From Candidatus Zixiibacteriota bacterium (GTDB taxonomy: Bacteria; Zixibacteria; MSB-5A5; WJJR01): a DNA stretch of 64,000 nucleotides. The position numbers and the translations under genes are program-made. Below, in pieces: positions 56,308-64,000 of the stretch. The stretch spans positions 372,001 to 436,000 of the forward strand of contig DASWIS010000008.1 of NCBI GenBank assembly GCA_036397555.1, read 5' to 3'. Each line of letters opens with the position of its first letter. Within the stretch, counting starts at the first letter, position 1. Below the pieces are notes generated by a model. The model was not told where the DNA came from. It searched no databases and worked only from the letters and a program-made list of their open reading frames with translations.

Positions 56308-58011
56308 ATGCCGCACTCACATCGACGAATGTCATTGAGGCCAATCTCTTGCACGGCGGTTTATCTGGCGCTCATACTGCCGGGCTCCACCAGTTCGGCC
56401 GAACTCATCCTCAATGAAGCGCTCGCCAACGAACCGGGGAGCGTGACTTCGTCTGAGTGGATCGAGGTCCTCAATTGGCCCGATTCCGGCGATGGGGCGA
56501 CCAATTTGCAGGGCTACCGCTACATCGACAGTGGCGACAGCACCGACATCGACACGTCGCTGCTGATCGAGCCCGGCGGTTTCGTGATACTCGCGCGACA
56601 GATTCTCGGCGCCAACAGCTTTGAATCCAACTGGGGCGACAACTCCGGTGTCTGGGGCGATCATCCCTCCGAATCATATCCCGTAATCAACGTCTCGATG
56701 GCGTTACGCAATTCCAGCGACACGGCCATGCTCATGTTGCCGACAGGACATGTCTCGACGATCTCTTGGACATCGAATCAGGCCGATGGCGTGTCATGGG
56801 AACGGAAACGTCCCGACCGTCACGACGAACCGGACAACTTCGCTCAATGCAACGATCCGACCGGATCGACTCCCGGACGACACAACTCCGCGTTGCCGGC
56901 ACGGGGTGATATGCAGGTCGATTCTGTCTGGATTGCCACGTCCGCGCCACGATGGCATGAGGACATTTTCATCAGCGCAACGGTCACGAATGTGGGATTC
57001 GGTCCCGTGTCCGGCCGCCTCACTTTCGAACGGGCGTTAAACCCGGAAACCGTGCCGAGTGAGACCGAGATTCTGACCGAAGTCGATGTACCCACCCTGG
57101 CCGAAGGAGAGGCCATGCGTTTCAACTACAACTGGCTGACGGCCCTACCCGGCATCAATCGCATCGTTGCCCGGCTGCATGACGATGCCCTCGATGCGAA
57201 CAATGAACAGTCAGCGGTAGCCATCGTCGCGCACACTGTCCCTCTGCTGATCGTCTCGGAGTATCTGGCCAATCCGGAATCGGCTGCCGGCCCGGGCGAG
57301 TGGGTCGAGATTTCCAACCAGGCGGGATTCCCGATCAACATGTCCGGCGTCAGAATCGGCGACGACAAAGGCCAGACCTCAACGTTGGGGCCGTTCGCAG
57401 GATTCATGCCGCCAGCCGCATTCTGGGTACTGGCACGAGACGAGACCGCATTCCGCGCACACTATCCGCCGTTTGATGGTTTGATCATCGAAGTCGGCAA
57501 CTGGCAGGCCCTCAATGATGATTATGACATGATTCGTGTAATAGGAGCCGCAGGTGAAGTTGTCGACTCGGTACCCTACACAACCCTCTATCCTGACAAT
57601 CGATCGGTCGAACGTGTCGATCTGGGAACACATATAGCCGGACTCGATGACTGGACCGGCTCAGTCGATGCATCCGGCGCGACACCCGGAAGGACGAATT
57701 CAGTGTCCCGCGAGCGGGCCGGTCGGCTGGCCATGATGGCGTCTCCCAATCCGCTCTCGCTGCAATCGGGAGCGCGCATGGTGATCGATTACCGCCTTGA
57801 TGTCGGAGAATCGCTCACCATGAAGATCTTCGACCGCGACGGCGTGCCCGTGCGGACTCTGATCGACAACCATCCGGCCGCAACGGGACTTTTCGAGTGG
57901 GACGGTTCCGATCAATCAGGGCGTCGCGTCAAACCCGGCCCGTATGTTCTCTGGGCGCGTTCGGAACCTTCCGGGCGTGAGCAGAAGATGCTCATCGTCA
58001 TCGCACCGTGA
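56308..58011 (+). CDS. secreted lamin-tail-domain protein with FlgD-like C-terminal domain
   Basis: A 567-residue exported protein with a signal peptide ending near STSSA. Two lamin-tail (LTD) domains are visible at about 32-170 (ELILNEALANEPGS then SSEWIEVLNW) and about 318-445 (LIVSEYLANPESAAGPGEWV). Between them is a CARDB-like beta domain at about 205-310. The C-terminus (about 475-567) is a FlgD-like domain (ASPNPLSLQ then GLFEWDGSDQSGRRVKPG). Such proteins are surface-exposed or secreted in FCB-type bacteria. The stop overlaps the start of the PorV/PorQ-like barrel gene by four bases, which suggests that the two work together. Confidence 0.82.
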   Translation: MPHSHRRMSLRPISCTAVYLALILPGSTSSAELILNEALANEPGSVTSSEWIEVLNWPDSGDGATNLQGYRYIDSGDSTDIDTSLLIEPGGFVILARQILGANSFESNWGDNSGVWGDHPSESYPVINVSMALRNSSDTAMLMLPTGHVSTISWTSNQADGVSWERKRPDRHDEPDNFAQCNDPTGSTPGRHNSALPARGDMQVDSVWIATSAPRWHEDIFISATVTNVGFGPVSGRLTFERALNPETVPSETEILTEVDVPTLAEGEAMRFNYNWLTALPGINRIVARLHDDALDANNEQSAVAIVAHTVPLLIVSEYLANPESAAGPGEWVEISNQAGFPINMSGVRIGDDKGQTSTLGPFAGFMPPAAFWVLARDETAFRAHYPPFDGLIIEVGNWQALNDDYDMIRVIGAAGEVVDSVPYTTLYPDNRSVERVDLGTHIAGLDDWTGSVDASGATPGRTNSVSRERAGRLAMMASPNPLSLQSGARMVIDYRLDVGESLTMKIFDRDGVPVRTLIDNHPAATGLFEWDGSDQSGRRVKPGPYVLWARSEPSGREQKMLIVIAP

Positions 58012-58871
58012 CCGGCGACCTCATGCGTGCAGGGTCCCATGCCTCTTGGCTACTCGGCGTCGCTCTCGTGATTCTCGGAGTCGTTGCCGGCGCGTCTTCC
58101 GTCGGCGCGCAGGAAGAATTCGGTTCCGCTACGCTGCAGGCGTTGGGCGGTGTGTACACCATTGTTCCCGGAGAACCGTCGGTCGTCTGGCTCAATTCTG
58201 CCACAATGGCGAATGGCGCCGGCGGCGTCGAAGTGTCGTATCGTCGCCTGTTTGATCTGGAACAGATGGACGAAGTTGTTGCCAGCGCCTTTTGGCGGGT
58301 CAATCCCTGGCTGGGTCTGGGCGGAGGCGGCGCTCATTTTGGCGAGTCAGGGCTGTATGAGGAGTTTCGCGCCATAGGCGCGGCTTCCGTACGCGCACTC
58401 CGCTCGTTGAGATTCGGAGTGGCGCTGGAATACCAGCGCGAAGAGTATGGCTCCGGTAACGCCGTTTTCTCGGGCTTGGGCGCCGATCTCTCGGCGTCCT
58501 GGCGTCTCCACGAGAGTTGGATCGCAGCCATCGGGGTCCGCCGACTGGCGCTGGATGAAATCTACGACGGCATATATAATGATGCGAACCCCGGGGTCAT
58601 ATTCGATGCCTCGGTCGCATGGAGTCTGCCGCCGGAATTGACGATCGGCGGTCGGTGGTTTCGCGAAGATGGCGGAGCCGATCGTTTCAGTCTCGGGCAA
58701 CGATTGCGGCTGGTCGACGGAATCGACCTTTTGACGGGGTTGCGATTCGATCCGATACGATATTCGCTGGGAGGACGAATTTCGCTCCGCGGTGTTCGTA
58801 TTGACTACGCATACATAAGCCACTCGGAGCTGGGTGGAACGCACGGCATCGGCATTGCATGGTGCCCGTGA
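58008..58871 (+). CDS. outer-membrane barrel resembling PorV/PorQ family
   Basis: A 287-residue exported protein; GTG 58008 overlaps the previous stop, ATG 58023 is an alternative. After a signal peptide (LLGVALVILGVVAGASSVGA) the mature start GSATLQALGGVYTIVPGEPS and VVWLNSATMANGAGGVEVSY matches the way PorV/PorQ and FadL-like barrels begin (a plug-like segment then strands). The remainder is regular beta-barrel pattern, ending SELGGTHGIGIAWCP. In Bacteroidetes such proteins shuttle or retain type IX cargo, and this gene directly follows a protein with a matching tail type. Assignment to the exact subfamily is tentative. Confidence 0.65.
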   Translation: MTGDLMRAGSHASWLLGVALVILGVVAGASSVGAQEEFGSATLQALGGVYTIVPGEPSVVWLNSATMANGAGGVEVSYRRLFDLEQMDEVVASAFWRVNPWLGLGGGGAHFGESGLYEEFRAIGAASVRALRSLRFGVALEYQREEYGSGNAVFSGLGADLSASWRLHESWIAAIGVRRLALDEIYDGIYNDANPGVIFDASVAWSLPPELTIGGRWFREDGGADRFSLGQRLRLVDGIDLLTGLRFDPIRYSLGGRISLRGVRIDYAYISHSELGGTHGIGIAWCP

Positions 58872-58913
58872 TCGCCCTGAGTGCCGCGCAGACATGATGC
58901 CTGACAGCGACTA

Positions 58914-60095
58914 ATGCCGACCGCGACAACCGATCATCTGCACGAGCGTGAGCAGCGCGCATGGGCGCCGTATGCGGCGACCAGCGCGCAATCGCTGGGG
59001 CGTGTCCATCCCGACCCTCCGCATCCGTACCGTACCGCATTCCAGCGCGACCGTGAACGGATTATCCACTCGGCGGCATTTCGTCGGCTCGAATACAAAA
59101 CGCAGGTCTTCGTCAACCACGAAGGCGACAACTACCGCACGCGCCTGACGCACACGATTGAAGTGGCGCAGATCGCACGCTCGATTGCGCGCGCGCTGGC
59201 CTTAAACGAGGACCTGGCGGAGTCGGTCGCGCTCGCGCACGATCTCGGTCACACGCCGTTCGGCCATGCGGGCGAAGAGGCGCTTGATGCCCGCATGAAG
59301 CAGGATGGCGGCTTCTCCCACAACCGGCAGTCCCTGCGCGTCGTGGATGTCCTCGAACGGCGCTATCCGCACTTCCGCGGTCTCAATCTGAGTTTTGAAG
59401 TTCGCGAAGGGATCGTCAAACACGAGACGATCTATGACCGCCCCGACGCGGCCGGTTTTCACCCCGAATGGAAGCCGACGCTGGAGGCGCAATTGGTCAA
59501 CTATGCCGACGAAATCGCCTACAACTCACACGACTTGGACGACGGCCTGCGAGGACGCGTCTTCGACCCCGTTGATCTCGAGGGAATCGCGCTTTGGGAC
59601 GAGCTCCTGGCCGAGGCAACCCGGGCCGAGCCCGATCTGGATGTAAAACTGAGGCGGCATCAGATCATCCGCCTTCTGATCAATCGGCAGGTCACCGACT
59701 TAGTCGACTTTACCACCTCGCGGATCAAAGCACTTGAGATCAAATCGCTCGATGACGTGCGCGCCGCCAACGAGATGCCCGCGCGGTTTTCACCGGAATT
59801 TGCCAAAAAACTCTCGGGCTTGAAGCAATTCCTTTTCGAAAAGATGTATCGTCACTATCGAATTGTGCGCATGGCCAGGAAAGCCGACCGCATCATCGGC
59901 GGGCTCTTCGACGCCTATACGCAGGAGCCGACGCAGCTTCCGCCAAACTACCGGGTACGACTGCAGGAGGCATCGTCGGACCCCGTTGATCCGCGTGTCA
60001 TTCGACAGGTTGTTTGCGATTACATCGCCGGTATGACCGACCGCTACGCGATGCTTGAATACCGTAAGCTCTTCGATCCGTTTGAACGGGTCTGA
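58914..60095 (+). CDS. dgt: deoxyguanosinetriphosphate triphosphohydrolase (dGTPase, HD family)
   Basis: Removes triphosphate from dGTP or other dNTPs, controlling the nucleotide pool. The 393-residue protein has the family N-terminus RERIIHSAAFRRLEYKTQVF, the first HD histidine in YRTRLTHTIEVAQIAR, the HD pair in ALAHDLGHTPFGHAGE, and the later FEVREGIVKHE and YADEIAYNSHDLDDGL. The length fits the shorter bacterial group. It starts a small replication-linked stretch with the RNase H-like gene and holA, though a 266-bp gap follows it. Confidence 0.93.
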   Translation: MPTATTDHLHEREQRAWAPYAATSAQSLGRVHPDPPHPYRTAFQRDRERIIHSAAFRRLEYKTQVFVNHEGDNYRTRLTHTIEVAQIARSIARALALNEDLAESVALAHDLGHTPFGHAGEEALDARMKQDGGFSHNRQSLRVVDVLERRYPHFRGLNLSFEVREGIVKHETIYDRPDAAGFHPEWKPTLEAQLVNYADEIAYNSHDLDDGLRGRVFDPVDLEGIALWDELLAEATRAEPDLDVKLRRHQIIRLLINRQVTDLVDFTTSRIKALEIKSLDDVRAANEMPARFSPEFAKKLSGLKQFLFEKMYRHYRIVRMARKADRIIGGLFDAYTQEPTQLPPNYRVRLQEASSDPVDPRVIRQVVCDYIAGMTDRYAMLEYRKLFDPFERV

Positions 60096-60311
60096 CCGCC
60101 CACGGGCCCCGCACCAGACCAATCCTCTGCCGTAACTGCGCAACTTTTGTGCATACCCCTGCATCGCGGAAAGATGCCATTCCCGACACGGGTTCGGCCG
60201 GCCTCGCGTACACACATCACACCGCCTTTAACCGACTTATCGGACAGCCGATGCGAGAGAGCGGCTTGGGCTCGTCGGGAGCGGGTCTGCCCCGGTAGGG
60301 TCCCCTGAGGC

Positions 60312-60333
60312 GGGGTGCGGCGGCACCCCCTTT
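60312..60333 (+). terminator. GC-rich hairpin downstream of dgt, weak terminator candidate
   Basis: GGGGTGC (60312-60318) and GCACCCC (60323-60329) form a perfect 7-bp stem with a 4-base loop, followed by C and three T. It lies in the 266-bp gap between dgt and the RNase H-like gene. Other G/C-rich inverted segments lie just upstream and could form a competing fold, so a structured leader is also possible. Confidence 0.35.
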
Positions 60334-60361
60334 GCACTGGGCTGGAGATGGAGGGACTGCG

Positions 60362-60733
60362 ATGCGATGTTATTTCTCGACATCTCGAAACGGCACTGTC
60401 CACGAACCACACGATGCCACCGTGTCGTTTGTTATCCCGGAATTGAGCATCACATTTCGGGCACGGTTCCATGGCACACAGGCCGCCTGTGAGTACGCCA
60501 GTCTGCTGGCGCTGCTGGAGTTCGTTCAGATCAACCCGACACTCTTCGACGATAGAACCCTCGAAATCCTCGGCGATTCTTTCACCGTCGTCAACCAACT
60601 CAACAACCGGATGCTGTGCCGTCGGGAACTGGAGCCGATGCGCAACACGGCTCAGATTCTGCGCCAGAAGGTCCCCTACACCATCGGGTGGATTGCTCGA
60701 TCGGCCAATCCCGCCTCACGTCACCCGGCGTAA
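60362..60733 (+). CDS. small RNase H-like fold protein, degenerate active site
   Basis: A 123-residue protein with the pattern of the bacterial reverse-transcriptase-like RNase HI group: a first hairpin (residues 1-30), a helix with ACEYASLLALLEFV that carries the second acidic residue, and the third motif EILGDSFTVVNQLNNRM. It ends soon after YTIGWIARSANPAS. The first catalytic Asp expected near the N-terminus is replaced (YFSTSRNG), and the final Asp region is not seen. So it may bind nucleic acid or a partner without full nuclease activity. A GGAGG ribosome-binding site 8 bases before ATG 60362 supports the start. It lies just before holA. Confidence 0.6.
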   Translation: MRCYFSTSRNGTVHEPHDATVSFVIPELSITFRARFHGTQAACEYASLLALLEFVQINPTLFDDRTLEILGDSFTVVNQLNNRMLCRRELEPMRNTAQILRQKVPYTIGWIARSANPASRHPA

Positions 60734-60835
60734 TCTCCATCTCGAAGTGCCCCATCGTTTCGGTTGTTGGAACCGACCGGCTGATCGTCTATGTTCGATG
60801 AAGTCACAGCCCGACCGGGTTGTGCATCACCGACG

Positions 60836-61867
60836 ATGAGCTTCTCCGAAGAACGCGCCGCCGGACGCTTTGGCCCCGTCCATCTACTTGTTGCCGAGAA
60901 CCCCTATGTGTTGTGGGATGCGGCCGAGCACTGGAAGGCCACGTGGCGTGCCGGTGGTGATTGTTCCCTGTCGATTCAATACGGACGTCAACTCGACCCC
61001 GACCGCCTCGCGCAGCTCATCGACAGTCTGCCGATGTTCGCCACGTTGCAGTTGGTGATCATCCATGATGTCGACAAGATTCCTCTCTTGCGGCAGCAGG
61101 CGGTACTGGATGCGCTTCGGCGCCAAAGTGACGGAGTCAAGGCGCTGCTGACTGGCGCGAAGCTCGACCGTCGGTTGACATTCACCAAGGAACTGGTCCG
61201 ACTCGTGCCGACAGAGGAGTTTCCTTCTATTTACGACAATCATCTCCCCGGCTGGGCCAAACGCATCGCGTCTGACCTGGGAACCTCGCTGTCCCCTGCG
61301 GCCGCCGAACACCTGGCGCTGCTTCACGGGACGGATCTGTTCGAAATGCGCCAGACCATCGAACGGGCGTTGCTCTATTCAGGAGCTGGACAGCGACGAT
61401 TGTCCGAACAGGAGATCACTGCCGTCGTCGCCGGCGACGGTGAGCACACGGTCTTCGAATTGGCCGACGCGGTCGGCTCTGACGATTTGACCAGGGCACT
61501 CCAAACACTACAGTCGCTCTACACCCAGGGAGATGTCTCAGTCTATGTGACCGCTGCACTGTTTGGGCATTACCAGCGTGTGCTGTTGCTCACGCCGTTC
61601 GGTGCCGGCGTAGCCGATGCGCAGATTGCTCAATCGACGGGTCTGCGCCCATTCATTATCAGGAAATTACGTCCGCAGGCGGTGCGCATCGACGCGGAGC
61701 GCGCAGCCGATGCCCTGGAGGCAATTTGCGAGACGGATTGGAGTATCAAGACCTCAACCATTCCCGGCCGAACCGCCGTCGAGCTCCTCATGTATCGGTT
61801 GTGCCGTGGCACCCGTACGGCATCGCCATTGTGGTTTGACGTCCCTGCGACAACCCGGCGCGGTTGA
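60836..61867 (+). CDS. holA: DNA polymerase III delta subunit
   Basis: Clamp-loader subunit that opens the sliding clamp. ATG 60836 gives a 343-residue protein. It shows the three-domain delta layout: GPVHLLVAENPYVLWDAAEHW at the start, the second segment LPMFATLQLVIIHDVDKIP, and the phrase LGTSLSPAAAEHLALLHGTDLFEMRQTIERALLYSG (split here over residues 145-180), followed by the VFELADAVGSDDLTRALQTL collar domain. Sequence is diverged, as is usual for delta, but the order of motifs is clear. It is 20 bp before the sigma factor gene. Confidence 0.88.
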   Translation: MSFSEERAAGRFGPVHLLVAENPYVLWDAAEHWKATWRAGGDCSLSIQYGRQLDPDRLAQLIDSLPMFATLQLVIIHDVDKIPLLRQQAVLDALRRQSDGVKALLTGAKLDRRLTFTKELVRLVPTEEFPSIYDNHLPGWAKRIASDLGTSLSPAAAEHLALLHGTDLFEMRQTIERALLYSGAGQRRLSEQEITAVVAGDGEHTVFELADAVGSDDLTRALQTLQSLYTQGDVSVYVTAALFGHYQRVLLLTPFGAGVADAQIAQSTGLRPFIIRKLRPQAVRIDAERAADALEAICETDWSIKTSTIPGRTAVELLMYRLCRGTRTASPLWFDVPATTRRG

Positions 61868-61887
61868 GACCGGCCACGCCCCCGGCC

Positions 61888-62484
61888 ATGACCGAAGCAA
61901 ACCAGCGCAACGATGCCCCCGAACCGTCCGAGCCGGATCTCATCCGCGCGGCACAACAGGGTGACCGTCACGCCTTCGACGCATTGGTGAAACGCTACCA
62001 GCGCCAGGTCTACCGGTGGGCATACCATCTGGTGCGCACGCACGATCTGGCCGATGAAATTGCGCAGGATGTCTTTGTTCGGACGTATGGCGCTCTGGCG
62101 AGGATCGATCCGGAACGGCCCCTGGGTGCCTGGCTGTGTAAGAGCACGACAAATCTCGCGCTCAATCTCATCCGTAAGCGCCAGTACCGCGCTCAACTCA
62201 CCGACGAAGTGGCCTCACGCATCGCGGCCGAAAACTCCGGAGCGGATCGGCCCGATTCGGAACTCCACCGTCGGCAATTGATGGCGAAAGTGACGCGGGC
62301 CATCAATGAGCTGCCAGCCGTATACCGTACGATTATCGGGCTTCGCGTGAAAGAAGGCATGAGTTACGAGGAGATTGCCGAGACCCTCAACATATCATTG
62401 GGTACTGTCATGTCGCGTCTGGCAAGAGCGCGTGGACGGTTGCGCAAGGCACTGGGTGATGTCCTTGCTCAATGGGATGGATAG
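61888..62484 (+). CDS. ECF-type RNA polymerase sigma factor
   Basis: A 198-residue sigma factor with only regions 2 and 4. Region 2 spans about 17-85 (FDALVKRYQRQVYRWAYHLV, then LADEIAQDVFVRTY) and region 4 about 135-195 (INELPAVYRTIIGLRVKEG, then SYEEIAETLNISLGTVMSRL). ATG 61888 is chosen over TTG 61864. It is followed by a membrane protein that looks like its anti-sigma factor, the standard arrangement for ECF systems. The signal and regulon are unknown. Confidence 0.93.
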   Translation: MTEANQRNDAPEPSEPDLIRAAQQGDRHAFDALVKRYQRQVYRWAYHLVRTHDLADEIAQDVFVRTYGALARIDPERPLGAWLCKSTTNLALNLIRKRQYRAQLTDEVASRIAAENSGADRPDSELHRRQLMAKVTRAINELPAVYRTIIGLRVKEGMSYEEIAETLNISLGTVMSRLARARGRLRKALGDVLAQWDG

Positions 62485-62595
62485 GGACGCGCTAAACTAC
62501 TGCGTCGCAATATCTTATGAATTCGAGAATATTATCTAATTGTGGGAATAATTGCCCGTGTCATTGGTATGTCTGATGAGGGAAGGACTGCAACG

Positions 62596-63795
62596 ATGAA
62601 CTCGCGCAAACTCCGTCAGTGGCTTGATCGTCACGGTGCCGATCCGTTACCGGATGATGTGCGCCAACTGGCGTCAGAATCGACGGAAATGCAGCGACAA
62701 GTCGATGACGCGCTGAAGCTTGACCGCGTATTGGCCACCGAGCAGACCCCGGATCCTGGCGACGCGTACTGGGCAAACTTTGCTCCACGAGTCGCACGTC
62801 GCATCGTGGAGGACCCGTACCCAACGCCAGTCAGGATTCCGGCTCCCGCATTTTTCCCGCGGCCTGTGTGGCGGTGGGTGCCACTGGCCGGGGTGGCTGT
62901 CCTTGCGGCGCTGATTGGGCGTGACGTGCTTCTTAAGAGCAACGCTCCAATTAGGATGGAATCGGAAGTTCCGGTCACAGTCGGGGAGAGCAGGGAGCAG
63001 TCACACCCTCTGGCCAATGCACCCGAGGGATTGTCCGAGCCCGAAAGTGAGACGTCCCCGGCGCCTGCTACTGAGAATCGCGGTCCCGCCACGTCGCCGA
63101 TGCTCGAACAAAAACTTGCGGGTACTTCTGCGGCATCGGCATCGCGTTCGGACGGCGTGCGGCAACCTGTAATTCCCTCGCTGTCGCCCGAGGAAAAGGC
63201 ATCACAGACTGCCCTCTGGGGACAATTCCCGACGACCATGCCGCCTGCCTCCGATTCCGATGACGCGGAGGTCTGGCCGGAACGTCAAGTGACGCGGCTC
63301 GGCGAGATCATTCAGGATACCCCCCCGCGCACCGTTTCCGACGACCGCGCGATGCGGCTTCAGGATTCGTACGCGGGGCTGGACAGGGAATTGCTCGACG
63401 ATCGGCGACTGGCCGAAAGCGCCGATGCCGCTGTTCCTGGCCGCCTCTTGGATGCCCCGCGATTGCGGCCGCAAACCGGATTTTCGGATTCCAAGTCCCC
63501 GTCGGATGCCATGCGCCGGCTTGATGAGATCGCGGAGTTACGGCACCTAATCGGTGAGGCCCAATTAATCGGCGAAACCGATCGCTCCGAAGACCAATGG
63601 CAGGAGTTATGTGCTTTGTGGTATCGCATTGGTCAGATCACCGATGACCGTCTGCTGGTCGATTCGGCTCTGGCGCAGTTTAACAACTGCCGCAGCCGCC
63701 TGACTGACGACGACGCGATCGCCGAATGGAACAGAAAACACGCGGAACTGGTGCGACGCATCAACGCAATTCATGAGGGCACCGAGCAGCGTTGA
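62596..63795 (+). CDS. putative anti-sigma factor, single membrane helix, no zinc motif
   Basis: A 399-residue protein from ATG 62596, which has GGAAGG nine bases upstream; earlier in-frame starts at 62542 and 62569 lack this. The N-terminal cytoplasmic part (about 1-85) has a helical pattern like ECF anti-sigma domains (LPDDVRQLASESTEMQRQ) and a DAYWANFAPRVARRI segment, but no Cys-based zinc site. A single membrane helix at about 88-105 (WVPLAGVAVLAALIG) leads to a long, Pro/Ser/Glu-rich and helical extracytoplasmic region. Position after the sigma gene supports anti-sigma function; this is an inference. Confidence 0.7.
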   Translation: MNSRKLRQWLDRHGADPLPDDVRQLASESTEMQRQVDDALKLDRVLATEQTPDPGDAYWANFAPRVARRIVEDPYPTPVRIPAPAFFPRPVWRWVPLAGVAVLAALIGRDVLLKSNAPIRMESEVPVTVGESREQSHPLANAPEGLSEPESETSPAPATENRGPATSPMLEQKLAGTSAASASRSDGVRQPVIPSLSPEEKASQTALWGQFPTTMPPASDSDDAEVWPERQVTRLGEIIQDTPPRTVSDDRAMRLQDSYAGLDRELLDDRRLAESADAAVPGRLLDAPRLRPQTGFSDSKSPSDAMRRLDEIAELRHLIGEAQLIGETDRSEDQWQELCALWYRIGQITDDRLLVDSALAQFNNCRSRLTDDDAIAEWNRKHAELVRRINAIHEGTEQR

Positions 63796-63818
63796 GCCGA
63801 TTCCCCAATCTCGCCGTG

Positions 63819-63846
63819 AGCCCGCCCTCGTGGCGGGCTTTCTTTT
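63819..63846 (+). terminator. Rho-independent terminator after the anti-sigma gene
   Basis: AGCCCGCC (63819-63826) and GGCGGGCT (63832-63839) form a perfect 8-bp stem with a 5-base loop, followed at once by a T-rich tract. It starts 23 bases after the stop of the putative anti-sigma factor and is the clearest terminator in the window. Confidence 0.88.
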
Positions 63847-63899
63847 GCTCCGTGCAAACACATCCCCAATCGATGCGTTCCTTGTTCGGACCGGTCGTT

Positions 63900-64000
63900 A
63901 TGCGTAGAATCGCAATGGCAGCCATTATTCTGGCCACGGGAATGAGTCAGCACGCATCAGCAGGTGAGTCGGCCGCCGACTCAGCGGCGTATGCCGAAAA
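63900..64000 (+). CDS. exported protein, 5' fragment cut by window end
   Basis: Only the first 33 codons are visible from ATG 63900 (an in-frame ATG at 63873 is possible). They encode a signal peptide, MRRIAMAAIILATGMS then a small-residue stretch ending near HASAG. Nothing can be said about the mature protein. Its position right after the terminator indicates a new transcription unit. Confidence 0.6.
   Translation, partial: MRRIAMAAIILATGMSQHASAGESAADSAAYAE

Noticed and set aside
60096-60361. Possible structured RNA (SRP RNA or riboswitch) between dgt and the RNase H-like gene
   Set aside because: G/C-rich inverted segments are present, but the conserved cores of SRP RNA, tmRNA, RNase P RNA or common riboswitches were not seen.
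1-64000. CRISPR arrays, insertion sequences, prophage or restriction/defence systems
   Set aside because: No regularly spaced repeats, transposases, integrases, phage structural genes or known defence genes were seen.

Overview
The window looks like a stretch of chromosome from a Gram-negative bacterium with moderately high GC (about 60% by eye). The outer-membrane evidence is the LptF/LptG lipopolysaccharide exporter pair, a SurA-type chaperone, an RND efflux pair and several barrel-like proteins. Two secreted proteins end in FlgD-like C-terminal domains of the kind used as sorting tags in the FCB group. Together with dockerin-like repeats, a choice-of-anchor L domain and lamin-tail domains, this suggests an uncultured FCB-type lineage (for example Zixibacteria or a relative). 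That placement is an inference. I see no insertion sequence, prophage or CRISPR array. The region reads as housekeeping and surface-biology chromosome with dense, often overlapping genes.

Layout: 1-4000 holds surA, hflX, a single-domain response regulator and a DedA-like membrane protein. 4060-10949 holds a YfhO-type membrane protein and an RND efflux adaptor/permease pair. 11264-17096 is a run of four overlapping signalling genes (Cache histidine kinase, Rcp1-like regulator, receiver-PAS-PAS-PAS kinase, receiver-kinase). 17347-20776 holds a secreted MsrB-MsrA fusion and a large surface protein.

20894-32505 is a compact alpha-glucan operon: glgX, glgE, a treS-maltokinase fusion, malQ and glgB. 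It encodes conversion of trehalose to maltose, maltose-1-phosphate and then branched alpha-glucan, plus debranching and disproportionation. On the opposite strand, 38926 down to 32636 is a glycolytic operon (phosphofructokinase, two barrel-like proteins, gap, pgk, tpiA, secG) with a tRNA-Leu(GAG) behind it. Its phosphofructokinase has the residues of a pyrophosphate-dependent enzyme, and a near-consensus sigma-70 promoter lies upstream.

39197-45832 holds a sugar-1-phosphate nucleotidyltransferase, the metK-ahcY methyl-cycle pair, a HAD hydrolase, lemA and a DUF2207 membrane protein. 45917-48435 (minus) is lptG-lptF. 48684-54501 holds a YhaM-like exoribonuclease, mreB, RNase R and a sigma-54-type activator. 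54608-58871 is a cluster of envelope proteins (barrel-like, lamin-tail with FlgD-like tail, PorV/PorQ-like barrel). 58914-63795 holds a dGTPase, an RNase H-like small protein, holA, an ECF sigma factor and a likely anti-sigma factor, closed by a clear terminator. The window ends inside another secreted protein gene.

The points most worth a second look are the PPi-type phosphofructokinase and its operon, the single-operon GlgE pathway with its first start codon in the loop of a perfect hairpin, a palindromic repeat that has become the signal peptide of a barrel-like protein, and the RNase H-like protein with a degenerate active site between dgt and holA.
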